From: Paenibacillus allorhizosphaerae
GTDB taxonomy: Bacteria > Bacillota > Bacilli > Paenibacillales > NBRC-103111
DNA length: 64,000 bases
Assembly (NCBI RefSeq): GCF_910594985.1
Contig: NZ_CAJVCE010000019.1
Location: forward strand, 62,001 to 126,000
Direction of reading: 5' to 3'
The position numbers and the translations under genes were made by a program. Below the pieces are notes generated by a model that saw nothing but the letters and a program-made list of their open reading frames with translations, did not search any database and had not been told where the DNA came from. Of this stretch, positions 32,232-40,622 are shown in pieces. Position 1 is the stretch's first letter. Each line of letters opens with the position of its first letter.

Positions 32232-33098
32232 TTACAACCGCAAAATTCTCCATTCATTGGAGAAATCTTGTTCCAGGATAATGTCTTTTCCGATCGCGTT
32301 GATCAGCAGCTCCCTGTATTGAGAAGGCGACATGCCGCTCCGTTTCTTGAATATTTTCGAAAAATATGGCATCGTCCAACCGACCTTTTCCGCCACTTCC
32401 GAGATCGTCAGCGAAGTGAACTCGAGAAGCTCCCTTGCTTTTTCCAGCCGAATCTCCTGCAAAAACTGAATGGGCGTCATCCCCGTCTTGTCGTAAAAAA
32501 ATTTAATCAAATAGTTCGGGTTGAAACCGAACTGCCTGGATAACCGCTCTAGCGTAATCGATGCCGAAAAATTCGCCCGCAAGTACTGAACGATCGGATC
32601 GTTTTCTTCGACATGCAAAACGGAAGCAGATTGCTCTTGGTCGGCCGGCATCCGGTTCAGCAGCATGGAGACGAGCGTCCCCTTAAACCCTGCCTCGATG
32701 CGGATCGGATGGAACGCGGCCGGATTCCTCGCATGCCGGAGCGCTGCCTTGTACCACTGCTTCAATTCAGACAACTCCCAGCCTTTGCATATGCAGGTGG
32801 GCGAAACTGCCGCCAATGCCTCGCGAACCAAGGGGTCCAGCAGCCGGAACTTGAAATCCAAAGTGATCGTTTCCCCCGTAAAGCTGAAGCTGTGAGAAAC
32901 CCCTTTAAGAAACAAATAGGACGATCCTTCCTTCACCTCGTCGACCATATCGCCGCCGGTAATTCGCCCTTCTCCCGACAATACGACCAGCAGCTGCTCG
33001 TAATCATCGTGTTTGTGCATTTCTACGTGACTTCCTGCGGCATAATCAATCCGAGCGGTCCACAACAGTTTCAGTTGGGAGTCTCTTAATCCATTCAT
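32232..33098 (-). CDS. AraC-family transcriptional regulator
   Basis: A 288-residue regulator with an N-terminal cupin fold (HVEMHKHDDYEQLLVVLSG, VKEGSSYLFLKGVSHSF) and a C-terminal double helix-turn-helix (ITLERLSRQFGFNPNYLIK and VAEKVGWTMPYFSKIFKK). The cupin has several His residues (EMHKHDDYEQ) as in sugar- or metal-responsive members. ATG 33098 has AAGGGG six bases upstream; the longer frame overlaps that site. No sugar gene is adjacent, so its target is unknown. Confidence 0.88.
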   Translation of the reverse strand: MNGLRDSQLKLLWTARIDYAAGSHVEMHKHDDYEQLLVVLSGEGRITGGDMVDEVKEGSSYLFLKGVSHSFSFTGETITLDFKFRLLDPLVREALAAVSPTCICKGWELSELKQWYKAALRHARNPAAFHPIRIEAGFKGTLVSMLLNRMPADQEQSASVLHVEENDPIVQYLRANFSASITLERLSRQFGFNPNYLIKFFYDKTGMTPIQFLQEIRLEKARELLEFTSLTISEVAEKVGWTMPYFSKIFKKRSGMSPSQYRELLINAIGKDIILEQDFSNEWRILRL

Positions 33099-33279
33099 TT
33101 GCATCCCCTTGGCTACATGTTTAATCATCCTCAAACAACGGATAGTTCTATTTTAAAATAAATTTTCGTTTATGAACACGTTAACATTCCAACGTTAGAC
33201 CAGTGTTACGCCTTTCCACCGAAAACTCCAATACAAGATTTTCACCTTGATCAACCGGGGCAGGGCAGCACGAATGCAG

Positions 33280-33320
33280 AAAAAGACAGGACCCCCGTAG
33301 CGCACTGCCGTCCTGTCTTC
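33280..33320 (-). terminator. Terminator after the hypothetical gene at 33343
   Basis: On the minus strand AAGACAGGAC pairs with GTCCTGTCTT, followed by TTTT. Confidence 0.85.
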
Positions 33321-33342
33321 ATCTTATTCGCTCAAGCTTACG

Positions 33343-33876
33343 TTACACCCGTTCCCAGCGGCTTGCGCATTGCTGCAGGCGGGGATGTTCCGGCGCCCGG
33401 CCGCCGTCTGCAATCAGCAGACGCAGCCGCTTGATCCACGTCTCGAACGTATCGTATCCGGCTAGCATATGCGCCATGTCACCCGTCACATAAACAAAAT
33501 GAGGGGCCTTGTACTTTTCGTCCAAATAGCGGAACGCGGTGTCCATCGGCGTATACTTTTTGCGTTTCCCTTCAAAGCCGTCGATGACCCAATCGAGATC
33601 GGTGCCCGTTTCCTCCAGCATCGACTCCAGCTTGGCCGCCCGCGCATAATGCGGCGACACAGCGAGCCGCTTATCCATGCGGCGAAGCGTTTCCTCATGC
33701 AGCGGGTAGAAGACGATCTTCGCGAAGGCGCGCTCATCTGCAAGAGCCAGCAGCTGTGCGAGCTCCTGCGCCGTAAAATGCTCAAAGCTGTCGTACACCC
33801 AAAGACTGCCTCGCTCCCCTTTTTGCGTTTCATCCGGTTGATAGCCGTAAGGCACTTTGATTGGTTCGCGTCCCAT
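33343..33876 (-). CDS. Conserved hypothetical protein
   Basis: A 177-residue soluble protein, start ATG 33876 with AAAGGAG upstream. It begins MGREPIKVPYGYQPDE and has IVFYPLHEETLRRMDKRL, followed by SPHYARAAKLESMLEETGTD. The spacing of these elements recalls a nucleotidyltransferase-like fold, but no firm HxGH motif is seen, so this is not claimed. Its last part is VYVTGDMAHMLAGYDTFETW. Single gene with its own terminator. Function unknown. Confidence 0.75.
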   Translation of the reverse strand: MGREPIKVPYGYQPDETQKGERGSLWVYDSFEHFTAQELAQLLALADERAFAKIVFYPLHEETLRRMDKRLAVSPHYARAAKLESMLEETGTDLDWVIDGFEGKRKKYTPMDTAFRYLDEKYKAPHFVYVTGDMAHMLAGYDTFETWIKRLRLLIADGGRAPEHPRLQQCASRWERV

Positions 33877-34041
33877 GAATCCCGACTCCTTTCGCAAGGT
33901 CAAAGAAACCGTTCGCTACGCTATATTATGCCTCATCGTCCTTCGCCCATTCCGCCGCGTCCATTTCTCAAAGAATATTTTCCGCAGCGGCTGCGCATGT
34001 TAAAAGATGGAATCCGATCAGACCGGAAGGGAGGGATCCGC

Positions 34042-34194
34042 ATGTCGGAAAATAAGAAGCATGAAGGCAACTATGAAGGCACCGCTTCCATGGAAGCGGA
34101 AAACCAGGACATGGAATTCGTCAACGATACGGTAGAAGAAGCGAAAACGACCAAAAATTTGACGGGCGCCATCGAAAAAGACAAGCAATCGTAA
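34042..34194 (+). CDS. Small acidic hypothetical protein (50 aa)
   Basis: ATG 34042 has GGAGGG upstream. The 50 residues (MSENKKHEGNYEGTASMEAE, continuing to a Lys-Gln-Ser end) are hydrophilic and probably disordered. A perfect hairpin with T4 follows at 34201-34225. A longer frame begins at 33469 but overlaps the minus-strand gene and lacks a ribosome site. Similar in character to the pair at 30590 and 30771. Confidence 0.65.
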   Translation: MSENKKHEGNYEGTASMEAENQDMEFVNDTVEEAKTTKNLTGAIEKDKQS

Positions 34195-34200
34195 TATGAG

Positions 34201-34225
34201 GAAAAGCTTCGGATCGAAGCTTTTC
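34201..34225 (+). terminator. Terminator after the small acidic gene
   Basis: GAAAAGCTTCG and CGAAGCTTTTC form a perfect 11-bp stem with a 3-base loop, ending in TTTTC. Confidence 0.8.
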
Positions 34226-34343
34226 GAGGAAGATACATTCGCGTTTGAAGCACTAACAAAAGCGGCGGGCCATTCCGGTCCGCCCGTTTTATGTCTTTAC
34301 CGCTTATACGAGGGTAAAACCTGCCGCCGCTTGCACGGTCGCC

Positions 34344-34889
34344 TTATCGAAGGCCGCCCGCCTCCAGCCAAGCGTCCCGCACCGGCTGCCATGCCTGCAG
34401 CTTTGCGGAGAGCGGCATCGCCCGCGCCGGGCTTGACGACGGCAGCGGCACATACGCCCGGACGTCGCCGGGAAGCTGTGGCGCGGCGTAACGGGCGAAC
34501 CACTGCGCTGCGGCGCTCCCGTTGAAGAACACGTGCCGAATCCGCGGGCACCGCTCGAAAAAAGCGCGGAAATCGTTTGCCTCCGGCCTGCGGATCGCCG
34601 AATCGAGACTCCCTTCCCGCTCGCAAGCGCGAAGCACGTCCCACAGCGCCACGCCGCGCGACAAGGCGAAGCGAATGCGCGACTCATAATCCGGCTCCGG
34701 CGCTTTTCCCTCCAGCAGTCCGTAAAGCAGCGGCCAGAAGTGATTGCGGGGATGGCCGTAGTACTGCTGCGCCTGAAGCGACGCTTCCCCCGGCATCGAA
34801 CCGAGCACGAGCAGCGTGCAGCGGTCGGTATACACCGGGGCAAGCCCGGTTACCAGCCGCCCGTCCCCTCCTTCATACTTGTTCGCCAT
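34344..34889 (-). CDS. DNA-deoxyinosine glycosylase (UDG family 6)
   Basis: A base-excision repair enzyme of 181 residues. VLGSMPGEASLQAQQYYGHP, followed by RNHFWPLLYGLL, is the signature of family 6 uracil-DNA glycosylase relatives, which remove hypoxanthine from deaminated adenine. The C-terminal part shows FFNGSAAAQWF and VPLPSSSPARA, as in these enzymes. It lacks the helix-hairpin-helix Fe-S motifs of other UDG classes. Its start (ATG 34889, GGAAGGG upstream) overlaps the end of the EamA gene by 17 bp, so the two are probably co-transcribed. Confidence 0.88.
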   Translation of the reverse strand: MANKYEGGDGRLVTGLAPVYTDRCTLLVLGSMPGEASLQAQQYYGHPRNHFWPLLYGLLEGKAPEPDYESRIRFALSRGVALWDVLRACEREGSLDSAIRRPEANDFRAFFERCPRIRHVFFNGSAAAQWFARYAAPQLPGDVRAYVPLPSSSPARAMPLSAKLQAWQPVRDAWLEAGGLR

Positions 34890-35775
34890 GCGACGACAAC
34901 CCTTCCTTCATGCGGACCGTCCGCCGTACCGGCAAATTGAGCAGGACCAGGCCGATCATGAACACGGCCGCACCAACGAGAATATATACCGTGATCGGGT
35001 CGTGAAAAAACAAATACGACCATAAAATCGTAAACAGCACGCCGCTGTTGCTGACGATAACGGCGACCGGAAACGATACCCGCTGAAGCGCTTGAGAGAA
35101 CCAGTAGAAGCTTAAACCGGTAATCAATCCGAGTGCCAGCAGCGCAAGCACGGCCGGCATATGAATATCCCCAGTCCAATGCGCCCTCGCCGGCAGCGGA
35201 AGCGCCATCAGTACGGAGCACCAGACGAACACGGAGAAGTTCATGTTCCCCGCATCCATCTCTTTAATGAGCACCTTCTGGCTCAGCACATGGAACGACG
35301 ACCCGAACGCCGAAAGCGCGAACAAGAGCGTCGTCAGCGCGCCGCCCGATGCCAGGACCGACAACGGCATGCCGTTCCAGCTAATGATCAGAACGCCGCC
35401 GATGCAAAGCGCCGCCGCCGTCCATCCTTTTGCCGAAACCGATTCCTTCAACCAAAAAGCGGAGATCAGCAGCAGGATGACCGTCTGAATCGGGCCGACC
35501 AAAATATTGCCGTACGAATAACCGATCGATAAAGCCAAATTTTCGAAAAAATAATTGCAGCTTTTCCCGAGCGCCCCGAGCCATATCCAACGCAGATCAT
35601 AGCGCAGCAGCACTTTGCGGTTTTTGACCCACAGGAAAAGCCCCAAGCAAACGATCCCGAGAAAAAAGCGAAGAAACGTGATCGTGGTACTGTCCACCAT
35701 CGACGATGCGGTCTTCACCAATATGCCGACAAAGCTCCAGGAGAGCGTAGCCAGCAGCAAGAGTACGTATCCCAT
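34873..35775 (-). CDS. EamA/DMT-family transporter
   Basis: A 300-residue membrane protein with ten hydrophobic segments in two EamA repeats (drug/metabolite transporter superfamily). It starts MGYVLLLLATLSWSFVGILV at ATG 35775 after GGGGTGG. The second repeat begins near ALSAFGSSFHVLSQKV. A Pro-rich/positive segment is absent. The family exports amino acids, nucleosides or other metabolites; the substrate here is not inferable. First gene of the pair with the DNA glycosylase, which it overlaps. Confidence 0.87.
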   Translation of the reverse strand: MGYVLLLLATLSWSFVGILVKTASSMVDSTTITFLRFFLGIVCLGLFLWVKNRKVLLRYDLRWIWLGALGKSCNYFFENLALSIGYSYGNILVGPIQTVILLLISAFWLKESVSAKGWTAAALCIGGVLIISWNGMPLSVLASGGALTTLLFALSAFGSSFHVLSQKVLIKEMDAGNMNFSVFVWCSVLMALPLPARAHWTGDIHMPAVLALLALGLITGLSFYWFSQALQRVSFPVAVIVSNSGVLFTILWSYLFFHDPITVYILVGAAVFMIGLVLLNLPVRRTVRMKEGLSSHGEQV

Positions 35776-35909
35776 CTGCCCACCCCGATTTTTCAAAGCA
35801 CAAAAACTATTGTAGCACACTCTTCAAAGAGGGGGCAGTCGAAATGCAGTACAATCTTATGTCCAAACATCGGCGGAAATTGCATTTGGTTAGCCGCATG
35901 CCGGCGCCG

Positions 35910-37892
35910 TCAAATCTTGAACCGCCCTTCGGCCTGCTGCAGTTCCCCGGCCGCTTGCTTTAATTCCTCCGACTGGCCCGACGACTGGGCGGCCGCCGCC
36001 GCCTGGCTTTCTGTCGCCTGGGCCGTGCGGATGAGCTGCTCGGAAGCGCCGGAGGCGATGCGCGCCATTTCCTCGATGCCCGCCGTCACCTCTTCGGCGC
36101 CAGCCGATATTTCTTCCGACGCCGAAGAGATTTCCTGGATTTGCTCCGATACTTGCTGCGCCATGTCCAAGATCGTCTCGAACGAACCGCCGGCGTCCCG
36201 CACGCCGCTGACGCCTTTCTCCACCTCGACGGCGCTCCGTTCGATCGCGCTCACCGCCTCGGCCATGGAGTCCAATATTTCTGCGGCCTGCACGTGAATT
36301 TGCTGCGCGGAGCCTTCGGACTGCTCGGCGAGCTTGCGCACCTCGCTGGCGACAACCGCAAACCCTCTGCCGTGCTCTCCGGCGCGAGCAGCCTCGATCG
36401 CCGCGTTCAGCGCAAGCAGATTCGTCTGCGACGCGATGCCCGAAATGACGCCGGCCATCTCGCTGATCGCCTGCATGCGCTCGTTCAGCTGATGAATCGC
36501 CTCGCCCACGTCCTGAGCGGACCGGCTGAGCTCCAGCATTTGCTCCGTCGCCGTCAGCGAGGTCCGATTGCCCGCTTCCGCTTCCCGTACCATGGCGAGC
36601 GACGCTTCCGTCACCTGCGATGCGGCTTCGGCGATGCGCTGTATGCCCGACGCCATCTCCTCCATCGCCCGGGCGCTCTCTTCGGCGCTCGCCGCCTGGC
36701 TCCGGGCGCCTGCGGCCACCTGCCGCACCGTCTGCGCGATTTGATTCGCCGCGGTCAGCGAATGCCCGGCCTGCTCCGCCAGCTGCCGCGAAGTGCCGCC
36801 GACGCGCCCCGATACGCCCCGGACCGCTCCAATCATCGCTTGCAGGTGAACGATAAATCGGTTGAACTCCGTGGACAGCCGGGCGAGCTCGTCATTGCCC
36901 TTGTCCGGAAGACGGTACGTCAAATCGGCTTCCTGCGAATTCAGATTGGCCGTCGCCGCCAGCAGCCTCCGCAGCTTGCGGGCGACCGCAACTTCCGATA
37001 GCAAATACAACATCGCCAGCATGCCGATCAGCAGCAAAGCAAGCACCGCCCCCATCGTCGCTTCCTGCTTGGCGATAAGCGCATCGGACGCCTCTTTGGA
37101 CAAGGCCACCCTGACGCCGCCCCAATGCTTTCCGCCGATCATGAGCGGGTATGATACATCCCACGTCTCCACGATTTTACCTTCGAGCACCCGCGGATAT
37201 TTTTGCAGCAGCACATCGGCCGTATTTTGATTAGCCGCCGCCCGATAGCCCGTCTCGTCGTTAAATACGCGGTTGGCGCGGTACTTTTGACTGAGCAGCC
37301 CCGTAGCTCCCCACTCGTCTTTTGAGCCTTCCCCTGTCGGGCTGTATTTGCTATTGTGCGTCGCAATAAACCCGGCGGCTTCGGGGTTGTCGGAATAAGC
37401 GGCCGCAATGGCGAACACCACCTGATCATCGGTCAGGAAACCGTCCATCACCGCCTGCCAGCGGTCATCCGTGTACGCATCGTAAGCGCTTGTATATTTC
37501 AGCTCGTACTTGGCCATCGGAATTTCGCTGCCGTTGAACAGCTTCTGCTTGCCGTCCGCATAGCTCGCATCCTGCGATCGCTTGGCTGCCTCCTGCTCGC
37601 TGCCGCCGACCAGTTGGAGTTTGTCGTCGAACATCCGCTGACGCAGCTCTTCCCCACTCAGCTTCGCACCGTCCTTCAGCACCGCACCGGTCTGAAAATC
37701 CGATTCCGTGATGCTCTGCAAACTGCGCGACAGCGAAATCGCCATCGTTCGGCCTTTATCCAGCAGCTGCTGCTCGACATCCTTGCGGATTTGCGCCGAT
37801 TGGTATGCGTATACCACCCCCATGAGCGCAAGCAGCAGCAAACTGCTGTAAATCATAAAGCGGCCCGTCAAAGAATGGAACGGATTTCTCAT
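35910..37892 (-). CDS. Methyl-accepting chemotaxis protein
   Basis: A 660-residue chemoreceptor of classical topology. TM1 is at about 14-32 (FMIYSSLLLLALMGVVYAY). A periplasmic sensor (about 35-280) contains GFIATHNSKYSPTGEG and RVFNDETGYRAAANQ, with a terminal SYPLMIGGKHWGGVRVAL: the THNSKY / IFND / GKHWG pattern of a sensor family seen in many MCPs. TM2 is at about 285-305, then HAMP and the signalling tip ISGIASQTNLLALNAAIEAA. The start is ATG 37892 with GGGGGAGG upstream; an upstream extension lacks a site. The gene stands alone; the ligand is unknown. Confidence 0.93.
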   Translation of the reverse strand: MRNPFHSLTGRFMIYSSLLLLALMGVVYAYQSAQIRKDVEQQLLDKGRTMAISLSRSLQSITESDFQTGAVLKDGAKLSGEELRQRMFDDKLQLVGGSEQEAAKRSQDASYADGKQKLFNGSEIPMAKYELKYTSAYDAYTDDRWQAVMDGFLTDDQVVFAIAAAYSDNPEAAGFIATHNSKYSPTGEGSKDEWGATGLLSQKYRANRVFNDETGYRAAANQNTADVLLQKYPRVLEGKIVETWDVSYPLMIGGKHWGGVRVALSKEASDALIAKQEATMGAVLALLLIGMLAMLYLLSEVAVARKLRRLLAATANLNSQEADLTYRLPDKGNDELARLSTEFNRFIVHLQAMIGAVRGVSGRVGGTSRQLAEQAGHSLTAANQIAQTVRQVAAGARSQAASAEESARAMEEMASGIQRIAEAASQVTEASLAMVREAEAGNRTSLTATEQMLELSRSAQDVGEAIHQLNERMQAISEMAGVISGIASQTNLLALNAAIEAARAGEHGRGFAVVASEVRKLAEQSEGSAQQIHVQAAEILDSMAEAVSAIERSAVEVEKGVSGVRDAGGSFETILDMAQQVSEQIQEISSASEEISAGAEEVTAGIEEMARIASGASEQLIRTAQATESQAAAAAQSSGQSEELKQAAGELQQAEGRFKI

Positions 37893-38075
37893 CGTCTGGC
37901 CTCCCCCATCGTAGTATATCGTAATGGTTACGGACAATTGTTCACTTCTTACGAATTTGTACCCTATTTTACTATTGAGTATAGGAAAAAAGGCATGCTT
38001 CCGGATACAAAATATGACAATTTCATGAACCCCGGACGATCCGCAGACCGGCGCAAAGCAGTTGCCTCAAATGAC

Positions 38076-38105
38076 AAAGGCCGCCGATCCAAGCCATCGG
38101 CGACC
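38076..38105 (-). terminator. Terminator after the histidine phosphatase gene
   Basis: On the minus strand GGTCGCCGAT pairs with ATCGGCGGCC and is followed by TTTGT. Confidence 0.7.
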
Positions 38106-38155
38106 TCTTGCAAAAACTTCTTTATTTGAAAATATGTTGAGTCTTCACGCAACGG

Positions 38156-38773
38156 TCATGCTTTCGCGCCCGTGCGGTCGGCACCGGAAGGTTCGGCAGG
38201 CTCAAGATGCCGGACGCAGTCATACAGCGTATATTCCCAGCGATCTCCTTTATGAGCGATCGTCGTAACTGAAGTATTCTTCAAATGATTGCCGGTCGAT
38301 TCGTCTTGCATTAATGCCTTTAACGTTTGTCCGAGGAAAAACCCGTGCGTGACCACCAGCACCTTCCGTCCGGCGTACCGGACAGCCGTATCGTTGATGA
38401 AGTCCAGCCCTCGCGCGCGAATCGATTCGATGCTCTCCTGGCCCAATTCAAGATCTTTCCAGTTCGGACCCCATCTAGCGATCCGTTCCGATTCGATCGT
38501 ATTTTCCACTTGTCCCCGGTCCATCTCGCGAAGTCTGACGTCGAACGCCGTAATGGGCATCCCCAAAGCCTTAGAAATGATATCCGCCGTCTGGCGGGCG
38601 CGAAGCAGATCGCTGGAGATGAACACATCCCAGCTTTCTTCTGCAATCCGTTTGGCAATGGCCTCAGCCTGCTGGAAACCCGTTTCGTTAAGCGAGTTGT
38701 TCAGGTGGCCTTGGGCCCGATTTTCCAGGTTATGATCTGTATTTCCGTGCCTTACAAATGTAATCGTAGTCAT
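38156..38773 (-). CDS. Histidine phosphatase (phosphoglycerate mutase-like)
   Basis: A 205-residue cytoplasmic phosphatase of the histidine phosphatase superfamily. The catalytic motif is FVRHGNTDHN (His near residue 8). RARQTADIIS supplies an active-site Arg, and VVTHGFFLG gives the second His. These bind phosphate on a phosphohistidine intermediate. Members of this size range act on phosphorylated sugars, cobalamin precursors or other small phosphates; the substrate is unknown. ATG 38773 has GGAGGC upstream. No neighbour points to a pathway. Confidence 0.88.
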   Translation of the reverse strand: MTTITFVRHGNTDHNLENRAQGHLNNSLNETGFQQAEAIAKRIAEESWDVFISSDLLRARQTADIISKALGMPITAFDVRLREMDRGQVENTIESERIARWGPNWKDLELGQESIESIRARGLDFINDTAVRYAGRKVLVVTHGFFLGQTLKALMQDESTGNHLKNTSVTTIAHKGDRWEYTLYDCVRHLEPAEPSGADRTGAKA

Positions 38774-38948
38774 CCGGCAAAGCCTCCTTTATTTTTTTGC
38801 TCCTATGAAGCGAGAGCCGTTGATTCGAACTTCCGAGGCCTCGCTTACGGACTCGTGATGTCTGACGGCCATTTCGCATCTTGCGAATATTCGAATCTTC
38901 GCAAGATGCTCTTCTGCGGAATAAGCATAGAAATACCGTCTATAAACA

Positions 38949-38985
38949 AGCGGGGCCGGCTCCTACTCGCATAGGGGCGGCCCCG
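38949..38985. repeat. Strong GC-rich hairpin
   Basis: GCGGGGCC and GCTCCTA-type arms pair with TAGGGGC and GGCCCCGC around a 6-base loop, with one bulge. No adjacent T-run on the minus strand, no gene on either side. Confidence 0.6.
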
Positions 38986-39110
38986 CGTCCGCTACTCTAA
39001 TGATATTTACAGCTTTTATTGTATAAAGAACCATGCGTTCTTGAACATGCAGTAATGCTTCATCGGCATATAAATTATTTCAATTTCAACCCCCGGGCAC
39101 TGCCTGCTGC

Positions 39111-39146
39111 AGAAAAAACAAAAGAAGCCTCCTGCTTCGCGAGGCT
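39111..39146 (-). terminator. Orphan terminator-like hairpin
   Basis: On the minus strand AGCCTC pairs with GAGGCT across nine bases and is followed by TTCTTTTGTTTTTTC. It lies about 115 bp past the methyltransferase's own terminator, with no gene between. Confidence 0.6.
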
Positions 39147-39260
39147 GATTGTATCCCGGTTATGAAACGGTCTCCTTCGAAAGCTTACCAGTCCTGCAAA
39201 CTCGAGTGAACTGATGCGCACGCGCATTGGCCTCGCTGCCGAGTGTTCCGCCAAGCATGC

Positions 39261-39287
39261 AATAAAGCGGGAATCCGGGCTTCCCGC
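39261..39287 (-). terminator. Terminator after the methyltransferase gene
   Basis: On the minus strand GCGGGAA pairs with TTCCCGC across seven bases, followed by TTTATT. Confidence 0.7.
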
Positions 39288-39329
39288 CCTTTAGATTCCC
39301 GCCTTGCCTCATCGCTTTCCGTATTGCCA

Positions 39330-40598
39330 CTACGCTTTCTCTAAGCCCGCCTTCTCCAGTTCAGGCGCAAGCGCCCGTTCCAAATAAGGCTTGGCCTGCA
39401 AAAGATCGCGAAACGCCTCATAGCCTCGCACGAGCCGGTTCCGTTCGTCCGCCGGCAGCGGCTTCGGACTTTTGACTGCGCGAATGAGCAAGTTTTTCGG
39501 CGTATGCTCCAGATCGATAAATTCCAGCATCTGCGTCTTGTACCCGACGATGTCAAGCAGCTTCGCCCGAATCGCGTCGGTGGCCAGCGCCGAGAAGCGC
39601 TCCTTCAATATCCCGTGCTGCAGCAGCGGTCCGAGCACGTCGCTTTCCACTTGACGGAACAGCTCGTGCTGGCAGCAGGGTACCGATAAAATAACGGAAG
39701 CGCCCCAACGCACCGCCTTCTCCAATGCGGCATCGGTAGCCGTATCGCAGGCGTGCAGCGTCACGACCATATCGACCTGCCGAAGCTCGTCATACTTCGC
39801 GATGTCTCCGACGAGAAACCGCAGGTCGCCATAACCGAACTTGGCGGACAGTGCGCTGCAATGCCGGATGACGTCTTCCTTCAGATCGAGGCCGACGACG
39901 CGAATATCGAGCCCGCGCACTTCTTTGAGATAGTGGTACATCGCGAACGTCAAATACGATTTGCCGCAGCCGAAGTCGATAATGTTGAGCGTCCTTCCTT
40001 GCGGAAGATGCGGTACGACATCGGCGATCATCTCCACGAAACGGTTGATCTGGCGAAATTTGTCGTATTTTTTCGCCAGCACTTTACCCTCTGCGTTCAT
40101 GATGCCGAGTTCAACGAGAAAAGGCACCGGTTCGCCCTCTTCAAGGACGTAATTTTTTTTCCGGTTATGCTCCAGCGGCTGAGCGGCAGCGGACGATTTG
40201 GTCGCCTGCTTCTTCAGAATGCCGACCTTGCCTTTTTTGGAGACGAGCACCTGGTAATCCGCTTCGCCCGTCTGCAGCAGTGCTTGCCGAAACTGTTCGG
40301 ACATGAGCGAAATCAGCCTCGCGGCCGCCTCCTCCGGAAGCGCATTGTCGTGCAGCACCTTCGGTCCGCAAAAGGAGCTGAACTGATAGTGGAGGATCCC
40401 CTTCAGCTCCACCGGTTTGACCGTCACTTTCGTGCAGCCGTTCGGATCGCTCTGGCGCACTTGGCTAAGCGTCGCCTGGATGAGCGAACGCTCTTCGCGC
40501 AAAATTCGTCCCGCTAAAGCGGCAAGCTCGCCATCTTGTTGTTCCTGCCCGGGTTGCCGTTCCGGCGAGACGGACGGCTGCTCTTTACGTTCTGACAT
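39330..40598 (-). CDS. Class I SAM-dependent methyltransferase (Methyltransf_32 type)
   Basis: A 422-residue cytoplasmic protein. The N-terminal 170 residues have no obvious known domain (SQVRQSDPNGCTKVTVKPVE, VLVSKKGKVGILKKQA). The C-terminal Rossmann fold has IIDFGCGKSYLTFAMYHYL (motif I), VVGLDLKEDVIRHC (motif II) and VVTLHACDTATDAAL, as in the Methyltransf_32 group. The substrate is unknown; the group includes putative rRNA-related methyltransferases. ATG 40598 has GGGGAG seven bases upstream; an earlier in-frame ATG (40613) lies before this site. Confidence 0.87.
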   Translation of the reverse strand: MSERKEQPSVSPERQPGQEQQDGELAALAGRILREERSLIQATLSQVRQSDPNGCTKVTVKPVELKGILHYQFSSFCGPKVLHDNALPEEAAARLISLMSEQFRQALLQTGEADYQVLVSKKGKVGILKKQATKSSAAAQPLEHNRKKNYVLEEGEPVPFLVELGIMNAEGKVLAKKYDKFRQINRFVEMIADVVPHLPQGRTLNIIDFGCGKSYLTFAMYHYLKEVRGLDIRVVGLDLKEDVIRHCSALSAKFGYGDLRFLVGDIAKYDELRQVDMVVTLHACDTATDAALEKAVRWGASVILSVPCCQHELFRQVESDVLGPLLQHGILKERFSALATDAIRAKLLDIVGYKTQMLEFIDLEHTPKNLLIRAVKSPKPLPADERNRLVRGYEAFRDLLQAKPYLERALAPELEKAGLEKA

Positions 40599-40622
40599 AA
40601 CGAAACTCCCCAATTCCTGTCT

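Larger units (their letters stand above)
38774..39329. other. 556-bp gene-free region with several hairpins
   Basis: No convincing coding frame. It holds a 12-bp stem at 38877-38910 (GCATCTTGCGAA / TTCGCAAGATGC), a nearly perfect 16-bp GC stem at 38949-38985, an orphan terminator-like hairpin at 39111-39146 and the methyltransferase terminator at 39261-39287. Between the last two, 39147-39260 on the minus strand has no gene for the orphan terminator to serve, so a small RNA is possible. Confidence 0.55.
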
